The notes beneath the pieces were generated by a model. That model did no database searches. It saw nothing but the letters and a program-made list of their open reading frames with translations, and had not been told where the DNA came from. The position numbers and the translations under genes were made by a program. From UBA5868 sp964482025 (GTDB taxonomy: Bacteria > Pseudomonadota > Gammaproteobacteria > Pseudomonadales > Cellvibrionaceae), in contig CAYZVN010000027.1 in the NCBI GenBank assembly GCA_964482025.1, positions 1 through 36,085 on the forward strand: a stretch of 36,085 nt of DNA, in the 5' to 3' direction. Position 1 is the first letter of the stretch. Each line of letters starts with the position of its first letter. This document shows positions 8,869 through 16,661 of this stretch, in pieces.

Positions 8869-9264
8869 CTACGATTCATCCCCCTCCACCACTTCGATCT
8901 CGCACAACAGGGGGTGCTCATTGTCGCGAGCGTATTGATTCACTTGGGCTGCTTTCGTTTCCGCTACATCACGCGAATAAACTCCACATGTTGCCTTGCC
9001 CTGAGTGTGTACGGTTAACATCACCCTTGTAGCCTTTTCACGATCCATGCCAAAAAAAATTTCGAGCGTTTCAACGACAAATTCCATCGGTGTGTAATCG
9101 TCATTCATCATGACAACTTTATACATTGGCGGTCGCTTAAGCTTCGGTCTCTCCGCTTGAACCGCCAGTCCACCGTCTCTGTCGTCGTCCTCTGCGCCAT
9201 TCATACTCGCGCTAATTAGCCGCGCTTTAATTAATGGTAGTTGAAGATTTTCAATGTTACCCAT
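8869..9264 (-). CDS. clpS: ATP-dependent Clp protease adaptor ClpS
   Basis: ClpS binds N-terminal Leu, Phe, Tyr or Trp residues and hands the proteins to ClpA. The core PPMYKVVMMNDDYTPMEFVVE, the helix ATRVMLTVHTQGKATCGVYSRDVAETKAAQV and the end HPLLCEIEV are typical; NDDYTPMEFV forms part of the binding pocket. The start is uncertain. The long form has 131 residues, but an internal ATG at 9204 gives 111 residues and places the core as in E. coli. The likely promoter would leave only about 9 bases before the upstream ATG, which favours the shorter form. Neither start has a clear ribosome binding site. Confidence 0.93.
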   Translation of the reverse strand: MGNIENLQLPLIKARLISASMNGAEDDDRDGGLAVQAERPKLKRPPMYKVVMMNDDYTPMEFVVETLEIFFGMDREKATRVMLTVHTQGKATCGVYSRDVAETKAAQVNQYARDNEHPLLCEIEVVEGDES

Positions 9265-9279
9265 GGGATTAAGAAGACG

Positions 9280-9309
9280 ATTGTATGTGACAGGAAGGCG
9301 TCATCTTAA
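9280..9309 (-). promoter_or_regulatory. Possible promoter for clpS-clpA
   Basis: On the minus strand, TTAAGA (-35, 9304-9309) and TACAAT (-10, 9280-9285) are separated by 18 bases. The predicted transcript would start near 9273. This is close to the upstream clpS ATG at 9264 and so bears on which start is used. Confidence 0.4.
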
Positions 9310-9359
9310 CGTACCTAAACCCAATAACGTCAAAATGTGACCCACATTTACAGAAATAC

Positions 9360-9388
9360 TTGACAAGCCAAAGCGCCTTGATTACAAA
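9360..9388 (+). promoter_or_regulatory. Sigma-70 promoter for cspD
   Basis: A perfect TTGACA (9360-9365) is followed after exactly 17 bases by TACAAA (9383-9388). Transcription should begin near 9395, leaving a leader of about 90 bases before the cspD ATG. This is one of the best promoter matches in the window. Confidence 0.65.
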
Positions 9389-9483
9389 TTGCACAGGTCG
9401 AAGGGAAAAGACCAACTAAATAAGAATAAATTCCCCAAAATTGGAGCGGTTTAAGGGGACAGCATCAACCAAAGGAACGAGTC

Positions 9484-9777
9484 ATGCCAACTGGTACTGT
9501 CAAATGGTTCAACAACGCAAAAGGTTTCGGCTTTATTTTGTCTGAAGAAGCTGGCGAAGACCTTTTCGCACACTATTCATCCATTGAGATGGACGGATAT
9601 AAGACCTTAAAAGCCGGACAAACGGTAACGTTTGAGCTGGTACAAGGGCAAAAAGGTTTGCACGCCACACGCATTCAGGTGGTCGAGCAACACAAGCCGT
9701 CAAGCTCCACCGGCGCTCAAACTGAAAGTCTTAATTCACACAGCCGCGCTGCCGAGTTTGCCGTCGAAGACGCCTAA
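9484..9777 (+). CDS. cspD: Cold-shock-like protein CspD
   Basis: This is a small nucleic-acid-binding protein with one cold shock domain. RNP1 is KGFGFI (residues 13-18) and RNP2 is LFAHYSSI; the sequence starts GTVKWFNNAKGFGFI. The domain ends near residue 68 and is followed by a polar tail of about 28 residues rich in Ser, Gln and Glu, so the protein (97) is longer than E. coli CspD (74). CspD of E. coli inhibits replication in stationary phase. The cspD name rests on the position divergent from clpS-clpA, as in E. coli. The ribosome binding site is AAGGAACG. Confidence 0.9.
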   Translation: MPTGTVKWFNNAKGFGFILSEEAGEDLFAHYSSIEMDGYKTLKAGQTVTFELVQGQKGLHATRIQVVEQHKPSSSTGAQTESLNSHSRAAEFAVEDA

Positions 9778-9815
9778 CTCACGACACGCGAATAAAGGTT
9801 GCCGCTGGACTTTCT

Positions 9816-9833
9816 GACCGAAGGTCGTTTTTT
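9816..9833 (+). terminator. Short hairpin with six T after cspD
   Basis: GACC (9816-9819) and GGTC (9823-9826) pair around a GAA loop, followed by one G and six T. It lies 39 bases after the cspD stop. The stem is only 4 bp, so termination efficiency is doubtful, but the T run is clear. Confidence 0.4.
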
Positions 9834-9890
9834 GCCGCCGTGTGCGCAACCGCAGCAAGTGAGCCTGCGCTCTGTAATTCATGTAAGATA

Positions 9891-9910
9891 GCGGCTTTTG
9901 CACAAGCCGC
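9891..9910 (+). other. Hairpin directly before the rluE start codon
   Basis: GCGGCTT (9891-9897) and AAGCCGC (9904-9910) form a perfect 7-bp stem with a 6-base loop. It ends one base before the rluE ATG at 9912, where a ribosome binding site would be expected. It may limit or control rluE translation. The pairing is seen directly; the function is inferred. Confidence 0.5.
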
Positions 9911-9911
9911 T

Positions 9912-10493
9912 ATGCCTCGAATTGTTCTGTTCAACAAACCGTTTAATGTGCTGAGCCAATTCACGGATTCGGAGGCACGCCGGCCGACCTTGGCGAAGTA
10001 CCTTTCGGCCTTCCCGAAATTCTACCCGGCCGGACGACTGGACTTTGACTCTGAAGGTTTGCTGTTGCTCACCGATAACGGCGAACTGCAAGATGCCATC
10101 GCGAATCCACGAAAAAAAATGCCGAAGACCTACCTTGCTCAGGTGGAGGGTATTCCCGATGAAGACGCTCTCGCCCACTTGGCGCGCGGCGTCGCGCTAA
10201 AAGACGGGATGACGCAGCCCGCGAAAGCTCAGCAAATCGAGGCGCCCGACCTATGGCCGAGGGACCCGCCCATTCGCCACCGCCTCAACATCCCCACCAG
10301 TTGGATCCAACTGACCATCACCGAAGGTCGCAATCGCCAAGTGCGGCGCATGACCGCGGCGGTAGGACACCCTACTCTGCGCTTGGTCCGGGTTCAAATA
10401 GGCCCATGGCAGCTGGGTGCCTTGGCTCCCGGCGAGTTTCGCCAGGAAGAAGTCCATCTTGCGCGCACCAATAAGCGCAACAAACATCGTTAA
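9912..10493 (+). CDS. rluE: 23S rRNA pseudouridine(2457) synthase RluE
   Basis: RluE belongs to the RsuA/RluB/E/F family and makes pseudouridine 2457 in 23S rRNA. From the ATG at 9912 it has 193 residues: MPRIVLFNKPFNVLSQF at the start, the catalytic motif GRLDFDSEGLLLLT with Asp44, then KTYLAQVEG and EGRNRQVRRMTAAVGHPTLRLVR. The frame is open upstream to a GTG at 9840, but those 24 residues do not look like the family. There is no S4 domain, as usual for RluE. The next gene is nudJ, 15 bases downstream, and the rluE-nudJ-mnmA-hflD-purB order is the same as in E. coli. Confidence 0.93.
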   Translation: MPRIVLFNKPFNVLSQFTDSEARRPTLAKYLSAFPKFYPAGRLDFDSEGLLLLTDNGELQDAIANPRKKMPKTYLAQVEGIPDEDALAHLARGVALKDGMTQPAKAQQIEAPDLWPRDPPIRHRLNIPTSWIQLTITEGRNRQVRRMTAAVGHPTLRLVRVQIGPWQLGALAPGEFRQEEVHLARTNKRNKHR

Positions 10494-10508
10494 CCGGAGT
10501 AGCTTTAC

Positions 10509-10970
10509 ATGATTTGGGCACCGCGCGTCACAGTCGCGACCGTAATCGTCAAAGAAGATCGATTCTTGTTGGTCCACGAAAATACGGATATGGGGCAGGT
10601 TTACAATCAGCCCGCCGGACACCTGGACCCCAACGAGACACTTATTGAAGCTGCCGTGAGAGAGACCCGCGAAGAGACCGGTTGGCACGTCGAGATCGAA
10701 GCGCTGCTAGCGCTCAGTCTATACAACGCCCCCAACGGCCTGACCTATCTGCGTACCAGTTTTATTGCAACGCCAATAGAGCCCATTGTCAACGCAACGC
10801 TGGATGACGAAATTATTGAAGCGGTGTGGTTGACTTACGAGGAGATTTTGCAGCGCAAAGCACAACTTCGCAGCCCCCTGGTACTGGCAGACATCGAACG
10901 CTTTCGCCGCGGTGAAACTTACCCTTTGGCGTTATTGGCTGATTTTAATGTCCACTCGGCAACCCAATAA
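10509..10970 (+). CDS. nudJ: Nudix phosphatase NudJ
   Basis: NudJ is a Nudix hydrolase; the E. coli protein releases phosphate from nucleoside tri- and diphosphates and from the thiamine precursor HMP-PP. The 153-residue protein has an intact Nudix box, GHLDPNETLIEAAVRETREE followed by TGW (about residues 37-59), with the metal-binding REETREE glutamates. The N-terminal strand VTVATVIVKEDRFLLVHE fits the fold. GGAG lies upstream of the ATG. It is between rluE and mnmA, as in E. coli, which is the main support for the name. Its true substrate here is not shown by the sequence. Confidence 0.92.
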   Translation: MIWAPRVTVATVIVKEDRFLLVHENTDMGQVYNQPAGHLDPNETLIEAAVRETREETGWHVEIEALLALSLYNAPNGLTYLRTSFIATPIEPIVNATLDDEIIEAVWLTYEEILQRKAQLRSPLVLADIERFRRGETYPLALLADFNVHSATQ

Positions 10971-11002
10971 CCTGCAGAAATACGAGCACTTTGGTTACCA
11001 AA

Positions 11003-12112
11003 ATGAACACCACCCCAACTTCTCCTCGCGACACAAAAGTCATTGTCGGTATGTCCGGCGGCGTGGACTCCTCGGTTTCCGCCCTTCTCCTGCTTCAGCA
11101 GGGGTATCAAGTGGAAGGCCTTTTTATGAAAAATTGGGACGAGGATGACGGCACCGAGTATTGCACCGCAAAACGTGATTTGGCCGACGCCGAAAAAGTG
11201 TGCGCCACCCTCGGGATAAAATTGCACACCGCAAACTTCGCGGCCGAATATTGGGATAACGTGTTCGAATATTTTCTTGCTGAATATCAAGCAGGACGTA
11301 CACCAAACCCGGATATTTTGTGTAATCGAGAAATTAAATTTAAGGTTTTTCTCGAGTACGCGAATATGCTAGGCGCCGATAAAATCGCCACCGGTCATTA
11401 CGCGCGCACCATCGAACAAGATGGGCGGGTTTACTTGGCGAAAGGTCGGGACCCCAATAAAGATCAATCTTATTTTTTACATGCCGTGGGCGAAGCCGAA
11501 TTTGCCCAAACGCTCTTTCCCATAGGTAATCTCGAAAAGCCACGGGTGAGAGAGCTAGCAGAGCAGCACGACCTCGTCACCCACAACAAAAAAGACAGCA
11601 CCGGCATTTGTTTTATTGGCGAGCGGCGGTTTAAAGATTTTCTGCAACAGTATTTACCTGCCCAGCCAGGGCTGATTAAAACTGCCGACGGTTTAACCCT
11701 TGGCGAGCACCACGGTCTCATGTACCACACCATCGGACAGCGCCAGGGTCTCGGTATCGGCGGGGTGGCAGGCCAGAAGGAAGAACCTTGGTACGTCGCC
11801 GAGAAAAATTTACAAACCAATGAGCTTATCGTTGTCCAGGGAGCCAATCATCCTTTGCTGTTTAAACAGTGTTTGACGGCTACCGCTCCGCATTGGATTA
11901 ATGGTGCGCCGCCAGCCGAAGCGTTTGAGTGTCACGCTAAGGTACGCTATCGCCAAGCCGACCAAGCGTGCCGGGTTGAAGTCGAAGGCGGCCGAATGCA
12001 TATCGTCTTCGATACCTCACAAAGAGCGATCACTCCAGGGCAGTCCGTTGTCTTATATCGAGAAGATACATGCCTTGGCGGCGCGGTTATTGAACGCGCT
12101 TTTAATCGTTAA
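11003..12112 (+). CDS. mnmA: tRNA-specific 2-thiouridylase MnmA
   Basis: MnmA makes 2-thiouridine at tRNA wobble position 34 for Lys, Glu and Gln, taking sulfur from the Tus relay. The PP-loop GMSGGVDSS (residues 16-24) activates the uridine with ATP. The two catalytic cysteines are present: C107 in NPDILCNREIKF and C203 in STGICFIGERRF, close to C102 and C199 of E. coli. From the ATG at 11003 the protein has 369 residues, normal for the family. The frame extends 12 bases upstream to a TTG at 10991, which I consider less likely. It is followed closely by hflD. Confidence 0.97.
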   Translation: MNTTPTSPRDTKVIVGMSGGVDSSVSALLLLQQGYQVEGLFMKNWDEDDGTEYCTAKRDLADAEKVCATLGIKLHTANFAAEYWDNVFEYFLAEYQAGRTPNPDILCNREIKFKVFLEYANMLGADKIATGHYARTIEQDGRVYLAKGRDPNKDQSYFLHAVGEAEFAQTLFPIGNLEKPRVRELAEQHDLVTHNKKDSTGICFIGERRFKDFLQQYLPAQPGLIKTADGLTLGEHHGLMYHTIGQRQGLGIGGVAGQKEEPWYVAEKNLQTNELIVVQGANHPLLFKQCLTATAPHWINGAPPAEAFECHAKVRYRQADQACRVEVEGGRMHIVFDTSQRAITPGQSVVLYREDTCLGGAVIERAFNR

Positions 12113-12130
12113 CCAACAGGAAGCAGTCGT

Positions 12131-12769
12131 TTGGATAAATGGCAAAACCTTGTAATTGCCCTTGCGGGTATCACCCAAGCTATAGATCTGATGGATAAGC
12201 TGGCCCGGACCGGCTACCTCAATAGCGCGGACTTCGAAGTTTGCGTCAATAGCTTATTCGAGCAGAACCCTGCGTCCACCGAAGCGGTATTTGGCAATGC
12301 CAACAATCTGACTCGCGGTTACGAGGTGCTGATAGAGCTTTTACAGAAAAATAAGGGGGCACCGCAGACAACACTGATCAGCTACTGCCTCGGAGTACTT
12401 CACCTGCAGCGCAGGTTATCTCGCAATCGCGCCATGCTCGATCAAGTGGGTGAACGCCTGAATAAGTCTCGCCAGCAGGTGCAACACTTTGGTGAGGTTA
12501 CTCATGAAAATGTGATTGCCGGGCTGGCGTCGATCTACTCCGACACCATCAGCACCTTTCCTTTTCGAATTCAGGTGGCGGGTGAGGCCCAGTATTTACA
12601 ACAGAGTCGTGTTGCCAATCAGGTGAGAGTATTGCTGCTCTGCGCAATTCGCGCGGCCACCCTATGGCGTCAGCTGGGCGGTTCGCGCCGACACTTTCTG
12701 CTCCGTCGCGCACAACTCACAGAGGCTGCGGAACAACTTCTGGCGCAAGCAAAACGAGCAAATAGCTGA
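12131..12769 (+). CDS. hflD: High frequency lysogenization protein HflD homolog
   Basis: HflD is a mostly helical, membrane-associated protein; in E. coli it affects lambda lysogeny by acting on the CII protein, and its cellular role is unclear. The 212-residue product has the family segments NLVIALAGITQAIDLMDKLARTG, EAVFGNANNLTRGYEVL and NQVRVLLLCAIRAATLWRQLGGSR. The start is TTG: AGGA lies about nine bases upstream and no in-frame ATG occurs before the conserved N-terminus. It is placed between mnmA and purB, as in E. coli and Pseudomonas. Confidence 0.92.
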   Translation: MDKWQNLVIALAGITQAIDLMDKLARTGYLNSADFEVCVNSLFEQNPASTEAVFGNANNLTRGYEVLIELLQKNKGAPQTTLISYCLGVLHLQRRLSRNRAMLDQVGERLNKSRQQVQHFGEVTHENVIAGLASIYSDTISTFPFRIQVAGEAQYLQQSRVANQVRVLLLCAIRAATLWRQLGGSRRHFLLRRAQLTEAAEQLLAQAKRANS

Positions 12770-12872
12770 TGCGCTCCTAAAATCGGAGCAATTCGCGTAT
12801 GATCCGCGCTTTTTTGCCACACTGCCCGCGATTGCGCGGCGCTTATGTTTGACAGTTCTGTAAGGGGCCGAA

Positions 12873-14255
12873 ATGAACCTGACCACTTTAAACGCTATCT
12901 CCCCTCTTGACGGCCGCTACGCCAGTAGAACCGACGCGCTGCGCCAGATCTTTAGCGAATACGGCCTGATTCGCGCCCGGGTCGAAGTGGAAGTGCGTTG
13001 GCTTCAGGCCCTCGCAGAAAACTCCAACATCGCCGAAGTCCCTGCCTTCAGTGATAGTGCTAACGAACTCTTAAACACGCTGGTGCAAAACTTTTCCGAA
13101 GCCGACGCCCAGGCCATTAAAAAAATTGAAAGCACCACCAATCATGACGTTAAAGCGGTGGAGTACTTCATCAAGCAGAAATTCCAGTCGCACCCGGAGC
13201 TGGCCGGAGTACTTGAGTTTGTGCATTTTGCCTGCACTTCCGAGGATATTAATAATCTCTCCCACGGTTTGATGTTGAAGCAAGGCCGCGATCAAGTGCT
13301 GTTGCCAGAGCTGCAAAAAATCACCCAAGCGATTAAGCAGCTCGCCCTGAAAAATGCGGATGTGCCCATGCTGTCGCGCACCCACGGCCAGACCGCCTCG
13401 CCCACCACCGTCGGCAAGGAGATGGCGAACGTCGCAGCGCGCTTACAGCGCCAACTGGTGCAGATCGAAAAAGTAGAGATTCTCGGCAAGATCAATGGCG
13501 CCGTGGGCAACTACAACGCTCACTTGAGCGCATACCCTGAAGTGGACTGGCCGGCCCATGCAGAGCGCTTCGTTACCAGCTTAGGATTGACTTGGAACCC
13601 CTACACCACGCAGATCGAACCGCATGACTATATTGCCGAGCTTTTCGATGCCGTTGCTCGCTTCCACACCATCCTGATCGACTTCAACCGAGATGTGTGG
13701 GGCTATATTTCGCTTGGTTACTTCAAGCAGAAAACCGTCGCTGGCGAAGTGGGTTCATCGACCATGCCACACAAGGTCAACCCAATCGACTTCGAGAACT
13801 CCGAAGGCAACCTGGGCCTTGCCAACGCGGTGCTGCACCATTTGGCCAGCAAGCTGCCTATCTCTCGCTGGCAGCGCGACCTCACAGACTCCACCGTGCT
13901 GCGCAATATGGGTGTCGGCTTCGGCTACGGTTTAATCGCGTACAGCGCGGTACTGAAAGGCATCGGCAAGCTGGAAACTAACCATCAGGCGTTAGCGGCA
14001 GACTTGGATAACGCCTGGGAAGTGTTGGCCGAGCCTATTCAAACCGTGATGCGCCGCTACGGTATCCCCGAGCCTTATGAAAAGCTCAAAGCGCTTACCC
14101 GCGGCCAAGCGATCACCAAAGAGCTGATTCAGGAGTTCGTCGCCACGCTGGAACTGCCGGAAGACGCTAAGCAGCAACTTTTGAATCTGACACCCGCCAC
14201 TTACACCGGCAACGCGGCACAGCAAACTCGGGATCTGGAGCGTTGGGTCAAATAG
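12873..14255 (+). CDS. purB: Adenylosuccinate lyase
   Basis: PurB removes fumarate from SAICAR and from adenylosuccinate in purine synthesis. The 460-residue protein belongs to the fumarase/aspartase superfamily. The signature loop GSSTMPHKVNPIDFEN carries the catalytic serine (S295/S296); the general-acid region SRTHGQTASPTTVGKEM and the N-terminal LNAISPLDGRYASRT are also present. Length is as in E. coli (456). The ATG is preceded by AAGGGG. The 103 bases after hflD contain a weak 5-bp hairpin and a TATGAT element at 12798 without a convincing -35, so a separate promoter is only possible. Confidence 0.97.
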   Translation: MNLTTLNAISPLDGRYASRTDALRQIFSEYGLIRARVEVEVRWLQALAENSNIAEVPAFSDSANELLNTLVQNFSEADAQAIKKIESTTNHDVKAVEYFIKQKFQSHPELAGVLEFVHFACTSEDINNLSHGLMLKQGRDQVLLPELQKITQAIKQLALKNADVPMLSRTHGQTASPTTVGKEMANVAARLQRQLVQIEKVEILGKINGAVGNYNAHLSAYPEVDWPAHAERFVTSLGLTWNPYTTQIEPHDYIAELFDAVARFHTILIDFNRDVWGYISLGYFKQKTVAGEVGSSTMPHKVNPIDFENSEGNLGLANAVLHHLASKLPISRWQRDLTDSTVLRNMGVGFGYGLIAYSAVLKGIGKLETNHQALAADLDNAWEVLAEPIQTVMRRYGIPEPYEKLKALTRGQAITKELIQEFVATLELPEDAKQQLLNLTPATYTGNAAQQTRDLERWVK

Positions 14256-14286
14256 GCGCAACGATACCCCTGACGAGATCGACGCT

Positions 14287-15387
14287 ATGAATAGAATTCC
14301 CGGCGGAATGCCGCTGGAAGAGTTTCTGCGGGAGTACTGGCAGAAAAAGCCGCTGCTGGTCAAACAAGCCTTACCCGACCTGCCAGCGATAGACGCCAAT
14401 GAGCTGGCAGGCTACGCGCTCGAAAAGGGGGTCGAAAGTCGCTTGATTGTTGAGCGGCCCCATCCTGAGGACCCTCTGCTCAGCAAGTGGAGTCTGACTC
14501 ACGGCCCGCTGACCGCGAAAACATTCAAGTCACTGCCAAGCTCGCATTGGACCTTGTTAGTACAAGCGGTCAATCAGCTCAACCCTGCCATCCACGAGCT
14601 GCTGGAGCGCTTTCGGTTTATTCCGAATTGGCGCATCGACGATGTAATGGTGAGCTACGCTGCCGATAAAGGCGGCGTCGGCCCGCACTTCGACTATTAC
14701 GACGTTTTTCTTTTGCAAGCCAGCGGCAAACGCCACTGGCGCTTAGGACAAGCCTGCTCATCCGATAGCCTTATACGAAGCGATACCGAATGCAAAATTC
14801 TGCAGTCTTTCGAAACCTCTGAAGAGTGGCTAGTAGAGCCAGGTGACCTGCTTTATATCCCGCCGGGTCTCGCCCATTGGGGCATAGCCGAAGGCGAGTG
14901 CCTGACCTATTCCGTCGGTTTCCGCGCTCCCAGCTATGCGGAAATCCTTCTCGATTACTCGGAGGAGGCGGCATCCATGTACCCCTTGGACAACAGGTTC
15001 GCGGACCCAGACCGCCTACCCTCGTCTAACCCTGGCCTTATTGCAGAATCCGACCTGGCCAAAGTGCGGAGCATACTGCAGCGCTCGTTGATGGATGACG
15101 AGCTTTTGGCCAGTTGGTTCGGCCGCTTTATGACCAAGCCTTGTCGCGACTCCCTCTGTTTCGATCTTGAATCTCCCCATCCCGTTCTGGCTCCAGGTGT
15201 TCGTGCGGCCTATAGTCCCGCAGGTACGGATCAAGCCGCGCTCTTTATTAATGGCGAGGAATACCTCTGTTCCCTGGCGTTAGCGCAGGCCCTGTGCGCA
15301 GGTAAAGACCCGGCTGCCGCAGGTGCTACCCATTCAGAGGATACGGCCTTAATCGAACATCTCGCGGATGAGGGCTATTTGGCGTGA
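14287..15387 (+). CDS. roxA: RoxA/YcfD-type ribosomal oxygenase (JmjC-like cupin)
   Basis: This is a 2-oxoglutarate and Fe(II)-dependent oxygenase; E. coli RoxA (YcfD) hydroxylates an arginine of ribosomal protein uL16. The 366-residue protein has the family start LEEFLREYWQKKPLLVKQAL, the iron ligands H134 and D136 in GPHFDYYDVFLLQ and H197 in PGLAHWGIAEGE, and the KRHWRLG segment that includes the co-substrate-binding basic residue. The C-terminal part from about 225 is the winged-helix region of this family. It begins 31 bases after purB and overlaps the next gene by 4 bases (GTGA). The uL16 substrate is inferred from the family. Confidence 0.9.
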   Translation: MNRIPGGMPLEEFLREYWQKKPLLVKQALPDLPAIDANELAGYALEKGVESRLIVERPHPEDPLLSKWSLTHGPLTAKTFKSLPSSHWTLLVQAVNQLNPAIHELLERFRFIPNWRIDDVMVSYAADKGGVGPHFDYYDVFLLQASGKRHWRLGQACSSDSLIRSDTECKILQSFETSEEWLVEPGDLLYIPPGLAHWGIAEGECLTYSVGFRAPSYAEILLDYSEEAASMYPLDNRFADPDRLPSSNPGLIAESDLAKVRSILQRSLMDDELLASWFGRFMTKPCRDSLCFDLESPHPVLAPGVRAAYSPAGTDQAALFINGEEYLCSLALAQALCAGKDPAAAGATHSEDTALIEHLADEGYLA

Positions 15388-15830
15388 TTGAGATCCGCAC
15401 CGTCTCTTGGGAACACGCCCATGAAGAGTTGCGCTCAATTCGGCATGAAGTCTTTGTCCTCGAACAAAGTGTTCCCGCAGAGGATGAATGGGATGATTAC
15501 GATCCCACAGCCATACATTTTTTAGCCACCGACCCGTCTGGCCATTCCATTGGCACTGCGCGTTTTCTGCCGTCGGGAAAAATCACCCGGATGGCGGTGC
15601 GCAAGCCCTTCCGCCATCGCCAAGTCGGCTCGCAACTTCTAACAGCCGTCCTGAACTATGCCTCTCACGAAGGCTTCCAAAGGGTTTATCTCGACGCACA
15701 AGTCACGGCCATTCCCTTTTATGAGCGCTTTGGATTTGCCAGAGAGGGGGAAATCTTTCAGGATGCCGGTATTGATCATGTACGCATGAGCAAAGCCGGA
15801 CTGGAGAAACGAGATGAGCGCGGAAACTGA
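15384..15830 (+). CDS. GNAT-family N-acetyltransferase
   Basis: The 148-residue protein is a single GNAT domain. Motif A is visible as ITRMAVRKPFRHRQVGSQLL (about residues 69-88), with the acetyl-CoA pyrophosphate loop RHRQVGS. The strand RVYLDAQVTAIPFYERFGFAREGE is motif B, with the tyrosine expected to act as general acid. The N-terminal RHEVFVLEQSVPAEDEWDDYD resembles ElaA-like acetyltransferases. The start is GTG, overlapping the roxA stop, so translation is coupled. It also overlaps the next gene by 17 bases. The substrate cannot be read from the sequence. Confidence 0.88.
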   Translation: MIEIRTVSWEHAHEELRSIRHEVFVLEQSVPAEDEWDDYDPTAIHFLATDPSGHSIGTARFLPSGKITRMAVRKPFRHRQVGSQLLTAVLNYASHEGFQRVYLDAQVTAIPFYERFGFAREGEIFQDAGIDHVRMSKAGLEKRDERGN

Positions 15831-16311
15831 CGACCAGGTTTACCCCTTAGAGCACCCTTCCGACATTTTGGTGTTTATGCGCGAGTTTGCGGCGGATGCG
15901 TTGCGCAGCCTGGATATCTTCAGCCACCAGTTGTCGCCCTCCATCTACGGTGATCCGGAGCTGACGGAGTCCATCTCGCAATTCGCGCGACGCGGCGCCC
16001 AGACTAAAGTGCGCATTCTGGTGCGCGATACTCGCCCCCTGTACGGTGCCGACCATCCACTCGTCAGACTCGCGCAACGACTTCCCTCCCATGTTCATAT
16101 ACGCGCTTACACCGAGGGCGCCAGCGACTCTCAGCTCGGCTTTTTCTGTACCGACGCTGCGAATCTCGTGCACTTTGTCGATGAACCTAATCTCAGCGGT
16201 TACGCGCGCCGCAATGCTCGGGCCGAGTCCCGCCAGCTGCTCACGGAGTTTGATAACCTCTGGGTGTACGGCAGCCGCACGGATACCAATTTGCGTCGAC
16301 TGTCTCTATAG
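15814..16311 (+). CDS. Conserved protein with a PLD-like fold, no HKD motif (resembles DUF7931)
   Basis: I do not recognise a characterised function. The 165-residue protein has the helix-strand pattern of one phospholipase D-like half: a helix ending ALRSLDIFSHQLSPSIYG, then SISQFARRGAQTKVRILVRDTRPL and VHIRAYTEG, with a later strand GFFCTDAANLVHFVD and the end RQLLTEFDNLWVYGS. The catalytic HxKxxxxD motif is absent, so nuclease or lipase activity is unlikely. It overlaps the GNAT gene by 17 bases; from memory, this family (DUF7931) often adjoins or is fused to acetyltransferases. A role as substrate-binding partner of that enzyme is inference. Confidence 0.8.
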   Translation: MSAETDDQVYPLEHPSDILVFMREFAADALRSLDIFSHQLSPSIYGDPELTESISQFARRGAQTKVRILVRDTRPLYGADHPLVRLAQRLPSHVHIRAYTEGASDSQLGFFCTDAANLVHFVDEPNLSGYARRNARAESRQLLTEFDNLWVYGSRTDTNLRRLSL

Positions 16312-16314
16312 AGG

Positions 16315-16626
16315 TTAAATCTCGACGCCCACTTTGTTCCCTTCATAAACCACGGGAAAAAAGTGCAGGCAGTCCAGAGTATCCGCCAAGGGACCCCGCG
16401 CCCTACCGCTGCGTAAATCAAAGGCAATGCCGTGAGCTCGGCAGACAATCGCGCCCTGGGAAACTTTACCGGAAGCCAAAGGGGCATCCATGTGTGGACA
16501 GCGATTGGCAATCGCAAAAACCTCGTTCCCGTCTTGCAGCAGCAATATTTGTCGGCCAGCGACGTTATAGGCCGCTGCAAAGCCATCGTACATATCGATG
16601 AGGTTCGCCAAACTGTAAAACGCCAT
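16315..16626 (-). CDS. Small Rieske [2Fe-2S] protein
   Basis: This is a stand-alone Rieske ferredoxin-like protein of 103 residues. The cluster ligands are complete: C43-P-H45 and C62-R-A-H65, with 16 residues between, in CPHMDAPL and CRAHGIAFDL. There is no signal peptide or oxygenase domain, so it is probably a cytoplasmic electron carrier, like dioxygenase ferredoxins or NirD. The ATG at 16626 has GAGGAA just upstream; the open frame runs further to a TTG at 16650. It ends 3 bases from the end of the PLD-like gene (convergent) and is divergent from pabB. Its partner is not evident. Confidence 0.85.
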   Translation of the reverse strand: MAFYSLANLIDMYDGFAAAYNVAGRQILLLQDGNEVFAIANRCPHMDAPLASGKVSQGAIVCRAHGIAFDLRSGRARGPLADTLDCLHFFPVVYEGNKVGVEI

Positions 16627-16661
16627 GAAATTCCTCGCAAAGTCCGCCAATCCATTAGTCT

